Origin: Ottelia alismoides
Taxonomy: Eukaryota; Streptophyta; Magnoliopsida; Alismatales; Hydrocharitaceae
Assembly: GCA_037367405.1 (NCBI GenBank)
Contig: JAZKJV010005755.1
Coordinates: 124,001 to 188,000 of the forward strand
Direction: 5' to 3'
Length of the DNA: 64,000 nucleotides
The notes below the pieces were generated by a model that was given only the letters and a program-made list of their open reading frames with translations, ran no database searches and was not told where the DNA came from. Shown here one piece after another: positions 27,110 to 35,481 of this stretch (position 1 is the first letter of the stretch; every line of letters starts with the position of its first letter). Position numbers and translations under genes: made by a program.

Positions 27110-28742
27110 ATGCGCACGACGAGTTTAAAATTGGTCGATTGTTTCTTTCCTGGCCGCAGTTGCTTTGCTGGGATTCTCAATGATAAGTGTTTCCTTGCCA
27201 GCCATGGTGGCAAACGCTCGCAATCGAACTTGCGAAAACAACTTACGACTTATCGGCTTAGGGATTCACAACTACAACGCCGCTTACGATCGTCCTCCAA
27301 TGGGCAGCGGTGGGACTTCGTCTGGCAGTGAAGCGTTACCAACGGTTGGAAATGCTAACAGACTGAACGGCTTGGTGGGTGTATTACCATTCATGGAGGA
27401 GCAAACCCTGTGGAGCTTAATCAGCAATCCGCGTCAAAAAGGTGAGGTTAAATTTCCGCCAATGGGACCAGTGCCATGGCACTCACCCGAAGAGTATGAG
27501 CCGTGGGGAATGCGTCCAGCTACCTTTACATGCCCGGATGATCCAGATTGGGAAAAATTCAGCATGGCATCGAATTACCTCTTTAACTACGGAGATTCGG
27601 TCGAGAATGTAGGCGCTCCCTGGGGTGAAAGTCTTGCACCGTACGGTGCAAGTAAGGCGACTCATCGTGGCATTTTTGCTCGTCAACATCAAATACCGTT
27701 GCGAGATGTACTCGATGGGTTGTCGAATACATTGATGATGTCCGAAGGCAAGATCAACGGAGCTAAAGTCGCCAAGAACATTGACGGTTTGATCCAACAT
27801 CCTCTGATTTGCAATGCCATTGATAAAAAGCCAAGCACTCAATTCTGGCCGGAAGGCCGGGATGCTCGTTGGATGGATGGTTCACTTATGTCATCAGGAT
27901 TCCAAACCATCCTGCCACCAAATTCAAGATCCTGCAGTTCCCCAAAAGGTGTTCTAGAAGGGATTTTCTCGGCTTCAAGTTATCACGAGGGCGGAGTTCA
28001 CGTTCTGATGTGCGATGGTCAGGTCAAGTTCATATCGCAGGGCATCGACTGCGGCGATCTCAATAAGGAGAGCGTTCGGGGAGTTGAGAAGGCGCCGGCA
28101 ATCGGCCCTCCCAGCCCCTACGGTGTCTGGGGTGCTTTGGGGACGCGATCTGGGAAGGATGTCGTGCCGGAGAATGCACTAGGCAAACCAGTGCGTTCAT
28201 ACAGTAAGGCAGATTTGAACTCTTTTGAGTCGTATCCGATTGAAACGTGGCGGACTGCAAAAGGCGACGGCAGCATTCAAGCCCGTCAGGTGGATCTTGT
28301 TGAGGACAGCACGGTCGTTCTATTGCAGGACGGTAAGCTGCGGAGAATCGAACTGCTCAAGATCCATGAGGACGATGCTCGGCGGGCGAGACAAACTCAC
28401 GCCAAGCGCGTCGACCAGGTTTTTGAAAGTCTGACCACTGATTTGAAGCTCGCTTTAAATCACCTAGAGCAGAAAGAATTCGAACTGTTCTTGGATGAAT
28501 GCGTGTTTCCGGAGGAAGTAAGTATCAACGGTGCAAACGCTCGCTTTTCTACTTTAGCTGAGATTAAACGATCGAGAGGATCTCTCATTACGATGCTCGA
28601 CCGAATCATTCCGGCAGTGCCTCAGATCAAAGTCAATTCACTGCAAAGCGGTGATCAAACAACGGCGACATTTCCCTTGGAGAATGGCGTGCCAAAGTTC
28701 CGGGCACTATATGTCAATGGCAAATGGTTGCTCGACTTATAG
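27110..28742 (+). CDS. DUF1559 protein with C-terminal extension; 5' end frameshifted
   Basis: The main frame (525 residues from a TTG at 27165; first ATG 27180) has a hydrophobic N-terminus, then DUF1559 motifs: CENNLRLIGLGIHNYNAAYD, DVLDGLSNTLMMSEG and HVLMCDGQVKF. A region of about 170 residues follows the usual end (YGVWGALGTRSG). It finishes with a FRALYVNGKWLLDL strand reminiscent of NTF2-like domains. An ATG at 27110 begins MRTTSLK in another frame. A one-base change in the AAAA run at 27127-27130 would separate the two, so the start is probably frameshifted. The usual GFTLVELL leader is absent. Confidence 0.7.
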
Positions 28743-28821
28743 GGCGAAGTAATTGGCAGTTTAGATGTGAATCGCGTTGATAAACACGGAATGATTTCCA
28801 TTTGACAGTTCCCACTTCACA

Positions 28822-29055
28822 ATGAAACACAACCAAAGCGCTACGGTCGTCATAATCGGATTGACTGGATTGTCTGCCATTATTTTGATAGTCGTGGCCA
28901 CCCTCTTTTTTTCGACTTCGCATGACGTTGCGGAACCAAATCGCGTCGAATCATCACGACCTAGCTTGAAGGCGCCCGATGCGTCATCAAAGACCAGTAA
29001 GCTTCGTACTTGCTTATCCATCGTTCGAGGATATCGCGAATGGGAGCTGCGTTGA
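28822..29055 (+). pseudogene. N-terminal piece of a membrane protein
   Basis: The open frame starts with a clear membrane segment (VVIIGLTGLSAIILIVVATL). From about residue 57 it runs antisense into the end of the ArsR-type gene, where the sequence is no longer its own. It looks like a truncated gene joined to unrelated DNA at about 28990. Confidence 0.4.
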
Positions 29056-29329
29056 GTGAATTGATTCTCACTCGCCCCTCGCTTCGCGTAATTACGAGTT
29101 TAGCAGCTCGAAGTACGTCCAGATGTTTCATGACGGCGAACCGCGACAAATCTGGAAACGTCTCGACAATCGCAGTCGTTTGCTTTGGCCCATCTCGCAG
29201 AAAATCAAGAATTGCCCGACGCGTTGGATCTGACAAGGCTTGGTTCGGTATGGATCCTACGACGAACTCGGCATTGGCTTGTTGTCTGGAGTCGAGTTTG
29301 CATGATCGGCACGCTCTGTTTGAGTTCAT
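28961..29329 (-). CDS. ArsR-family winged-helix regulator, possibly truncated at the end
   Basis: From the Met at 29329 the protein has about 122 residues. The ArsR pattern is clear: ALSDPTRRAILDFLRDGPK, then the recognition-helix region LSRFAVMKHLDVLRAAKLV and the wing EGRVRINSL. It ends at YEAYWSLMTHRAPSS, close to where family members usually have another few helical turns. Metal-binding cysteines are not in the usual ELCVC place, so it is more like the AHSA1/SRPBCC-linked subgroup. A TfoX-like relic lies directly upstream, a common neighbour of that subgroup. Confidence 0.7.
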   Translation of the reverse strand: MNSNRACRSCKLDSRQQANAEFVVGSIPNQALSDPTRRAILDFLRDGPKQTTAIVETFPDLSRFAVMKHLDVLRAAKLVITRSEGRVRINSLNAAPIRDILERWISKYEAYWSLMTHRAPSS

Positions 29330-29339
29330 CGTACAAGTG

Positions 29340-29475
29340 GGCTCCAAGGCCTTTCTTTTGATGCATAGATTGCGTAACTTCATGATCCTCCTTTGCAAGC
29401 CGAACGAAGAGCGAGCCCTTCCAAGGACCAACGCAGATGTTGCCATTGATCATATGGCGATCGAAATCTACCGTG
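29340..29475 (-). pseudogene. Fragment of a TfoX N-terminal-domain protein
   Basis: About 45 codons (MINGNICVGPWKGSLFVRLA followed by KEDHE) match the middle of TfoX-N proteins (MVNGNxxxGPWKxxLxVRL). Both ends are missing and the flanks are unrelated. It is a remnant next to an ArsR-type gene. Confidence 0.6.
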
Positions 29476-29724
29476 GAGAAAGCACGAGGCCCCTGTGGAT
29501 TACGGCCGTAGGCATCGCAGCAAACGATACTGCAAACCACATTCGGTCGATGCACGGGGAACATCCGATTCCAAACATCCTTTCACTTGTGGATCGATTG
29601 AGTAAAGGAATCGTGAAATCTTCACCTTAATCACCGAGAAGCTACGGACCGTTTTCACAATTCACGCTTCTCGTAATCAACCGATCACATTTCATTTTCC
29701 ACGGACACACAGAATGGACTAGAC

Positions 29725-30138
29725 ATGAACACTTTCGCAGCAACCCTCGACAACTACCAAAACCCAGTTGGTCTTACTCCAACGCTTCAGCGTCCGACCT
29801 TGGTGCTGAATCGTAACTGGCAGCCGATCAACGTGGCGACGGTTGCGGGAGCCCTGATCATGTTGTGGAATGAGTCCGCCAAGATCGTGGACCCGATCAA
29901 CTACCAGTTGTATGACTGGGAAGATTGGAGCCGGTTGGTTCCCGATCGCGATGAGCCGTTCATCCAAGCGGTCCGACAACGCATTCGTATTCCCGAAGTT
30001 ATTACTTTGACCAAATTCGATGCGTTACCGACCCAGACCGTGACCTTCAGCCGCCGCAACGTCTTCAAGCGTGACAAGATGACTTGCCAGTACTGTGGGA
30101 AGCAGCCTGGCAGCGAAGAGCTCACGATTGATGGTTGA
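29725..30138 (+). pseudogene. HNH endonuclease, cut inside the HNH motif
   Basis: The 137-residue frame has the planctomycete HNH-protein N-terminus (TLVLNRNWQPINVATVAGAL, ALIMLWNESAKIVDP) and the start of the HNH domain with the zinc-knuckle CQYCGK. It stops at EELTIDG just where the catalytic His of the ID-H motif should be. The second half of the HNH domain is absent; after the break the DNA encodes, antisense, a piece of an unrelated four-helix-bundle protein. The nuclease cannot be active. Confidence 0.85.
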
Positions 30139-30240
30139 CTCCGGTGACAGATAGCCAAGCCGCTGTGCAAGTGATAACTGGTATTGTAGCTCGCGTAATG
30201 AACCATTGGCAAAATCCAGAAATCGGGTGAAATCAACATC
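30133..30240 (-). pseudogene. Fragment of a four-helix-bundle (23S IVS/Avd-like) protein
   Basis: About 35 codons on the minus strand ([20 protein letters not shown] followed by RLGYLS) match the core of four-helix-bundle proteins (FxxxAxGSxxELxxQLxxAxxLGY). Neither end is present. It is wedged between the broken HNH gene and the broken TROVE gene, so one insertion or recombination event probably broke both. Confidence 0.65.
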
Positions 30241-30284
30241 TGTGGTTCGGAACTTGAACACGCTGCTGCGACACGATGTATTCC

Positions 30285-30340
30285 ACGTAGCCGCGTCTCT
30301 CAGAGACGCGGATGTCAGTCTCGGAGAGACTGACCTACGT
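30285..30340. repeat. Double-hairpin palindromic element inside the TROVE gene
   Basis: Two adjacent perfect hairpins, CCGCGTCTC.. (30291-30311) and GTCAGTCTC.. (30314-30334), are bounded by ACGTA/TACGT ends. A related element lies at 39566-39637 in the tRNA array. Here it keeps the reading frame open. Confidence 0.75.
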
Positions 30341-30526
30341 ATGGTTGACTACGTCGCTCACCGTATTGCGGATGAATCAGAGATTCGCCGATCGAAGCAG
30401 TTCCCGTACCAGTACTTTGCTGCGTACTTGAACGCGGATGACAACGTTCCGCAGAAGATCAAGACTGCACTGCATAAGGCAGCCGAGATAGCCTGTGGAA
30501 ACGTACCGGAATTGCCGGGACCGGTT

Positions 30527-30612
30527 CGGAAGTGTGAAGTTGGAATTCGGAAGTTTGAAAACTGAAAATGCATAACTTTCATACTTTGAACTTCCTAATT
30601 CAAACTTCAACG
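30527..30612. repeat. AT-rich degenerate repeat (GAAGTTTGAA type)
   Basis: Repeated GAAGT(T)TGAA and its complement TTCAAACTTC, with partial inverted symmetry. Similar sequence occurs at 39890-39955. It interrupts the TROVE coding sequence. Confidence 0.6.
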
Positions 30613-31071
30613 ATTCCGTTCGATACGTCGGCTTACGATGCCAAGATCGATCCGAACGATTCGATCTTGAGCATTGCTGAACGGTTGGCAAAGTACGGTG
30701 GTGGCGGAACGGATTGTTCGCTGCCGCTGGTAGCTGCCAACCAGAAGCATGCGAAGCGCAAGTTCGCTGGCATCATTCTCGTTAGTGATGACGAGAGCTG
30801 GGTTGGAACAGGACGGCACGGTTCCACCGGTGTGATGACGGCTTGGGAAGTTTTTTCATCGAACCAGCGTAAGCTCACCGGTGGTGCCGCTTCACCGAAG
30901 CTAGTCAACATCGATCTGCAACCGTACCATACGGTTCAGGCTTGTGAGCGAGCTGACATCATGAACATCGGTGGCTTCAGTGACGCCGTGTTCGCTCGTG
31001 TCAGCGCGTTCCTCGCCGACAACAACCAGCGATTCGTCGCTGAAGTTGAAGCGATCGAACTGAAAACGCGT

Positions 31072-31089
31072 GTTGGACTACGGTCCAAC
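31072..31089. other. Perfect 7-bp hairpin after the TROVE domain
   Basis: GTTGGAC-TACG-GTCCAAC. It lies just after the last TROVE codons; the open frame runs through it. Confidence 0.5.
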
Positions 31090-31108
31090 CGCTGTATACT
31101 TGAAACTC

Positions 31109-31150
31109 ACACCCGCGGGTCGCATTTCCGGCTCGCGGGTGTTGTTATTT
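31109..31150 (+). terminator. Rho-independent terminator after the TROVE gene
   Basis: A 9-bp GC-rich stem (ACACCCGCG with its complement, 16-base loop) is followed by a T-rich tail (TTGTTATTT). The TROVE frame currently reads through to a stop at its end, which suggests the original stop was lost. Confidence 0.65.
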
Positions 31151-31181
31151 GATGAATAGAAGCCAAGCGGAGATACAGTCA

Positions 31182-31580
31182 ATGGAGGAATCGCAAACCC
31201 CAAATATAAAGCAGGTCATCGTCATGCGACACGACCTAAAGATGCGAAGAGGAAAGCAGATCGCACAAGCGGCTCATGCGTCCATGTCGTTTCTCACACG
31301 ACGGCTGCAGAGTTCCAAATCGTTGAGTTTGGATGATTTCTCGCTCAATGCACAAGCTTGGCTCACTGGGGCTTTTGCGAAAGTCTGCGTTCGCTGCAAT
31401 AGCGAAGAGGAGTTGATTGCAATTCACGACAAGGCTATCGAAGTGGGACTCGAGGTTCATTTGATCACGGACAGCGGCCGAACGGAATTTCACGGACAGC
31501 CAACTCGCACTTGTTTGGCTATCGGGCCAGACGATGCTGCGAAGATCGACCAAGTAACTGGACACCTCGAGTTGCTGTGA
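31182..31580 (+). CDS. Peptidyl-tRNA hydrolase, PTH2 (archaeal/eukaryotic) type
   Basis: The start at 31182 is preceded by GGAG at a good distance; an ATG at 31152 is also in frame. The 132-residue protein shows KQVIVMRHDLKMRRGKQIAQ AAHAS, the Pth2 signature (R-x-DLxMxxGKxAAQxAHAx). TRTCLAIGPDDAAKIDQVTG near the end matches the family T-x-x-AIGP motif. Pth2 releases tRNA from stalled peptidyl-tRNA. Most bacteria use the unrelated Pth1, so a bacterial Pth2 is less usual. It lies about 7.7 kb from a tRNA array and next to the TROVE gene. Confidence 0.85.
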   Translation: MEESQTPNIKQVIVMRHDLKMRRGKQIAQAAHASMSFLTRRLQSSKSLSLDDFSLNAQAWLTGAFAKVCVRCNSEEELIAIHDKAIEVGLEVHLITDSGRTEFHGQPTRTCLAIGPDDAAKIDQVTGHLELL

Positions 31581-31661
31581 TGCTGTTCGTGCCTCATAGA
31601 GATTGAAGGGATTCGGAATTGTCTTGCTTTGACTCACTGCACGTTTGAGCGCTTCACTCGC

Positions 31662-32201
31662 TCAACTTTCGAGCCACTGCTCTAACCGGTTCTCAATCGA
31701 ATCCGCAACAGGTTTCAAGAGTTCCAGAATAGATTTGTTCGGCAGCCAATTGTCGCCGTCCAAGAGAAAGACAGGATGGGGCGGGCTGATGAAGTCACAT
31801 AGTTCGTAATATACACATCCCCTGCCAAGAATCGTCACAAAACCAGGCGGCCATTGCACGAACGGATCTTCAACCGCGCGTTCCTTAGATGTGCATTCCA
31901 GATGAAAGCCCACGAGATCATTTTCTGTTGGCGCTGCACCATTCGTGGGAAGTGGATAGAAGCCATAGTGCGGACCCCAACTTCCATTTCCGATCTCGAT
32001 GTACATTCGACGAAGGATTTGCGGAAATGGAAAACCAAGCAACCGTTCTGCATAGTCAAGATCTTGTGGGCTTGCACATGCGTTAATTGTCGGAGTTGGC
32101 CGAACCCAAGCTGCGGCGTCAAGGAAACGTGCTGGATCGATCGTTCTTTTCTTTATGCGAGTCAGCAACTCATCGTGTTCGTGCTTAGTGCTCGATTCCA
32201 T
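31662..32201 (-). CDS. SMI1/KNR4 (SUKH) family protein
   Basis: The 179-residue protein has the typical SUKH core: DLDYAERLLGFPFPQILRRM followed by YIEIGNGSWGP, then GFVTILGRGCVYYELCDF and VFLLDGD. The family includes immunity proteins of polymorphic toxin systems and cytoplasmic regulators. No toxin gene lies directly upstream. The surrounding zone contains other immunity-like genes. Confidence 0.82.
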   Translation of the reverse strand: MESSTKHEHDELLTRIKKRTIDPARFLDAAAWVRPTPTINACASPQDLDYAERLLGFPFPQILRRMYIEIGNGSWGPHYGFYPLPTNGAAPTENDLVGFHLECTSKERAVEDPFVQWPPGFVTILGRGCVYYELCDFISPPHPVFLLDGDNWLPNKSILELLKPVADSIENRLEQWLES

Positions 32202-32359
32202 GGCGGAGCCTTAAGTTACTCATCAACGGGTGGCAGCATTTCCTGATACTGATCGATCTGAGATCCAAAGCCGTCTATGTCAGACAGTTCATCGAATTGC
32301 TAAAATCTACGGTAATCCGCTAAGTCACAATCGGTAAACGACGACGCGTAGAAACAATC

Positions 32360-32562
32360 GGAGGCGCGTACAGTTTGGACTACAAGACGTTTCTGCATAA
32401 GCCACCAGTTGAATGTCGTGATCCTGAGCTGTTCGAACTTTTGAACGAGTACCATTTTGTAAGATGGCTTGCGTGGTCTCAACCCTGCTGAAGTCGATTT
32501 ATCGGCTCTCCGTGAGCAGGCAATCTTGTTTCTTGAGCACTTGAGGCAGTCTCGACATGTGT
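32360..32562 (+). pseudogene. Short broken coding remnant
   Basis: Two frames carry protein-like sequence: DYKTFLHKPPVECRDPELFE in the first, then, after a stop, GLNPAEVDLSALREQAILFL in another frame ending in TGA at 32560-32562. One frameshift near 32465 would join them. No family is recognised. It ends 4 bases into the next gene. Confidence 0.35.
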
Positions 32563-33060
32563 GACGAATCAAGTAGCCAGTCCGAAGAATCCTTCGCCGA
32601 AGCTGCCAAGATTCTCCAGCGTCCTAGTTCGTACTGTGATCGAAGCGGCTATCAAACCGACTTACTCGGGGCCGCCATTCACCCTCAGCGAAATCGTGTA
32701 GCTTATGTGCAATCTCGCATGAAGAAACGTTGGTGGTCAGCGATGTGGAGTGTGTCCATTAAGGTCCATCTTTGGACAGCGTCAGGAGCCGACAGAAGCG
32801 TCGACATCAAGAGCTATAACCCTTTCTTCGGGTGCGACGTAGAGCATTTTGAATGGATGGACGATAATGTGCTGTTGGTCTACAGCGAGAAGCACAATAC
32901 CTATGCTTGCACTTTCGGAACCACTTGGCCACCACGTTTCTTACAGATAGCGCCGTCCTGGACCATCGAGAAGAACGTTCTCATTTACAGGGATATAGAC
33001 AATGGGGTTCTCGGCCGACTATCGTTGCCAAATTTGAAGTTGCAGTCGCTCATTGCGTAA
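32557..33060 (+). CDS. Protein of unknown function
   Basis: The 167-residue protein has no signal peptide. It has repeated beta-like segments (GAAIHPQRNRVAYVQSR, FEWMDDNVLLVYSEKHNTYA, NVLIYRDIDNGVLGRLSLP) that suggest half a beta-propeller or a beta-sandwich. Composition is ordinary. The neighbouring genes suggest an accessory or immunity role, but nothing in the sequence proves it. Confidence 0.5.
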   Translation: MCDESSSQSEESFAEAAKILQRPSSYCDRSGYQTDLLGAAIHPQRNRVAYVQSRMKKRWWSAMWSVSIKVHLWTASGADRSVDIKSYNPFFGCDVEHFEWMDDNVLLVYSEKHNTYACTFGTTWPPRFLQIAPSWTIEKNVLIYRDIDNGVLGRLSLPNLKLQSLIA

Positions 33061-33084
33061 TCGCAAATCTTTCTGCTCGCTAAA

Positions 33085-33480
33085 TCAATAGAATTCGGAC
33101 GGAACAAAACTCCCCGAATCGAGCACAAGAATCGCATCTGGAAACGACTTGAATAGCTCCCTCCAAAAAAACTTTTGCCAGTCCGCTGCTTTATCGTTCA
33201 GGGGTTGAAAAAGCAGGAATCCGGCGCAGTCTTGTAGCCGGGCGATTACATGCTCATCAAGTTTGCTCGACTTGGCCTGCCTAAGAACCAGACTCAAATC
33301 ATCTGCGAACGTGGGGTGGTCGCGAGCAGTGAATTCAACAATTCCAACCTCAACATTGTCGATACGAATAAGCCCTTCATCTAGAGAGCAGCGAATACAG
33401 GTTCCTAAAACGATGGCTTCAACCTTGTTGAGGCTGACGGATGAACCCTGGGGAACGAAGAACCGGTGATAGGTCGTCAT
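33085..33480 (-). CDS. Protein of unknown function, immunity-like context
   Basis: 131 residues with no membrane segment. An N-terminal beta-rich half (VPQGSSVSLNKVEAIVLG, GLIRIDNVEVGIVEF) is followed by a helical half with WQKFFWRELFKSFPDAILVL. No family recognised. It converges with the gene at 32557-33060. Confidence 0.5.
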   Translation of the reverse strand: MTTYHRFFVPQGSSVSLNKVEAIVLGTCIRCSLDEGLIRIDNVEVGIVEFTARDHPTFADDLSLVLRQAKSSKLDEHVIARLQDCAGFLLFQPLNDKAADWQKFFWRELFKSFPDAILVLDSGSFVPSEFY

Positions 33481-33519
33481 GGGAGCAAGCCAGCTGTGAA
33501 TAGAAGGGCGCTGCCGAGA

Positions 33520-33954
33520 TCAATCTATTCTCCATGCCAAATTGAGCAGACACAACACTTGATCATTATTGTCCGCGAACAAAAGGCGGATGTCCATGCC
33601 GAACGGATGCTCCTCGAGTTCCGCAGTAAACCAGTCGGCACCGATGCCTGCATTGAGTCGGCTCAAAAGGCCATCGCTGACTGTAGTTATTGGCAGATGG
33701 CTAGGATGCACATCGGTGTTATGGCCCAAAGCTCCATGCAGAAACCAACTCAACTTGGCGAGCTGGTTATGCGGTTCATCGTAGAAATCGAGCGCATTTT
33801 CGGAGTAAATCTTCTCACGATCCTCCGGTTTGCAATCAACGCTGCCTGGGGAAGTATGCACTTCATAGCTCATACCACCTTCTGTCCAGAAGAAGTTGGA
33901 CGCAAAGCAAATGCCATCGAGGTAAGCCACCGTATTCTCAGAGAGTCGTTTCAT
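33520..33954 (-). CDS. Protein of unknown family, full-length paralog of 23204-23587
   Basis: The start at 33954 (MKRLSENTVAYLDGICFASN) lines up with the start of its paralog; a longer frame to 34032 is rejected. 145 residues. Conserved FWTEGGMSYEV near the N-terminus, then a helical stretch (HNQLAKLSWFLHGALGHNTD) and a beta-rich end (DIRLLFADNNDQVLCLLNLA). Two copies with different tails in one accessory zone fit fast-evolving immunity-type genes, but no named family is recognised. Confidence 0.55.
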   Translation of the reverse strand: MKRLSENTVAYLDGICFASNFFWTEGGMSYEVHTSPGSVDCKPEDREKIYSENALDFYDEPHNQLAKLSWFLHGALGHNTDVHPSHLPITTVSDGLLSRLNAGIGADWFTAELEEHPFGMDIRLLFADNNDQVLCLLNLAWRID

Positions 33955-34015
33955 ATTGCGGGTTGTGGTAGCCTTTGTCAGTCTGATTTGAAAAATGAAT
34001 GCGAGGTTTCCGCAC

Positions 34016-34636
34016 TCACAGCCGAATCCCAATGCCGGTCCACTGATTCAAATTTTCAATGCACTTTCGTCGCCATGGTTCATAAGCTGAGTGATCGAAG
34101 GGTGGTGCTGGCTGCGACATAAAATCGAATCTACCACGCAATCGCTCGAAGTGCTCTACGACGTCTGAACCCGCTGGAGAAAACGCGTAGTACTCGCGCT
34201 CATCAGGGTCAAACTGTGCATCCCAGGGCGTGAAGACTACGTTGTACTGGGGATTGTCGAGGTCGTCTTACTCGGCGGGATCGCCGTCTTCAGGTAACGG
34301 TACTCGGCCACCAAAATTGGGAATCGGCGACCGCAGAGCTACCCATTGAAGTTCTTGCTCTTCAGATACCTGTACGATCAGAAGTCCAGGTTGCCATTCA
34401 ATACAGACCAGCAACTCATCTTCATCGATAACGTAGCTGTATTGAGCGCCGGATTGAAAAATGACAGAAAGCCCTTGTGCGATTTGCTCCAGGGTTAGCG
34501 GTACAAAGTGCTGGACCGCTCGTCGCAAGTATTCCTCATCTGCTTCAGCAACCGGCGCAAAATACCGCTCCATCTGTTCTGAGCTCTCGCCGACCTCAAT
34601 GATGTATAGCATTGGAAATTTTACTGCCTTCGCCAT
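34016..34636 (-). pseudogene. Unknown protein interrupted by one in-frame TAA
   Basis: From 34636 the frame encodes 122 residues to a TAA at 34268-34270. The same frame stays open and protein-like for another 83 codons (NVVFTPWDAQFDPDERE, YYAFSPAGSDVVEHFERLRG, APPFDHSAYEPWRRK) to a TGA at 34016. No start codon suits a separate second gene. The simplest reading is one gene of about 206 codons broken by a single nonsense change. The first part alone might still be made. No family recognised. Confidence 0.6.
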
Positions 34637-34704
34637 GGTCGAAAGGTCAGGTAAAGGACCAACTCGACGAATTCAAAGTTATCGCTCTCGTTTGATCACT
34701 CAGC

Positions 34705-35481
34705 TCAATCGGCATTGGGCTCAAAGTAGATCGCCGCATGCGGGATGGTCACCTTCGATGTCCAATCTGCATACTCAATGACAAACGTATCGTCTTCCCG
34801 CGGGCTATGAACGCGCGACCAGCGATTGACTGATCCTATGGAAAGGATGGACGCCACAAGACTGTCGACAATTCGATCGACGGTCGGACAATTGCCGGAC
34901 GATACTTTCCACGAGTCGACCAGTTTCGCATGCCACCTAGCAATCGCAGGTCGAGCAACTTCATCCCAGCCAGCAAGTTCTGTCCCGAAACTAGTGACGG
35001 TTTTTTGGCTATCGGCGTCTATTCTTGCTTGATGCGATTCCGGAGCACTTGTGGAGTACCACTGGACCTCAAGGTTTCCGAAGTTCGCGTAGAGCAAGAA
35101 CTCCAACGACAGTGCCGCGGCGAACTCTTTTGCAACACGCTTCAACGAGTCGACGTTATAAGGCGACGATGCAAGTGAAATACATCCGTCATAGTGTGTG
35201 AACCCGAAGCTGTATCCGCACTGCTTGGTGTGGTCGTTATGATTCTGTATTTCGACATGAAACATTTTGTCGACTAAACGCTGCTGGCCGCGGTAGATGA
35301 TCTCGGGGCAGCCCATGGCGATCAGTTCGTCAAGTCGCTTCTGAGCCCGTGCTCGCCCTTTGCTCCAATCAATAAGTGCGCGTGGAATTGCACTTTGAAT
35401 AGCGATTGCTGCCTCTTGCGCTCCGAGTTCGTTTGCCCCTTGGGCTAAAACAAAATCAGCCTTGATTGCGAACATCGTCAT
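34705..35481 (-). CDS. Protein of unknown function; its 5' end is duplicated at 24841-24975
   Basis: 258 residues. The helical N-terminus (ELGAQEAAIAIQSAIPRALI) is followed by a mixed alpha/beta body with CGYSFGFTHYDGCISLASSP and a helical C-terminus. No signal, membrane segment or known motif. Its ATG overlaps the stop of the gene at 35478-35846 by 4 bases, so the two are translationally coupled. Confidence 0.6.
   Translation of the reverse strand: MTMFAIKADFVLAQGANELGAQEAAIAIQSAIPRALIDWSKGRARAQKRLDELIAMGCPEIIYRGQQRLVDKMFHVEIQNHNDHTKQCGYSFGFTHYDGCISLASSPYNVDSLKRVAKEFAAALSLEFLLYANFGNLEVQWYSTSAPESHQARIDADSQKTVTSFGTELAGWDEVARPAIARWHAKLVDSWKVSSGNCPTVDRIVDSLVASILSIGSVNRWSRVHSPREDDTFVIEYADWTSKVTIPHAAIYFEPNAD

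Larger units (their letters stand above)
30244..31152 (+). pseudogene. TROVE-domain (Ro60-like) RNA-binding protein, disrupted
   Basis: The N-terminal HEAT-like part is missing. What remains is a TROVE segment (NTLLRHDVF, then [28 protein letters not shown] and [20 protein letters not shown]). After a gap comes the vWA-like domain ([59 protein letters not shown]). A 56-bp double-hairpin element sits in frame at 30285-30340. About 85 bp of AT-rich repeat at 30527-30612 replaces the first vWA strand with its DxSxS motif and introduces a stop. Ro60 proteins form a ring that binds Y RNA and misfolded RNAs; this copy should not be functional. Confidence 0.85.

Noticed and set aside
29010..29630. 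206-codon plus-strand open frame
   Set aside because: It is antisense to the ArsR-type gene and the TfoX-like remnant, both of which have clear family motifs.
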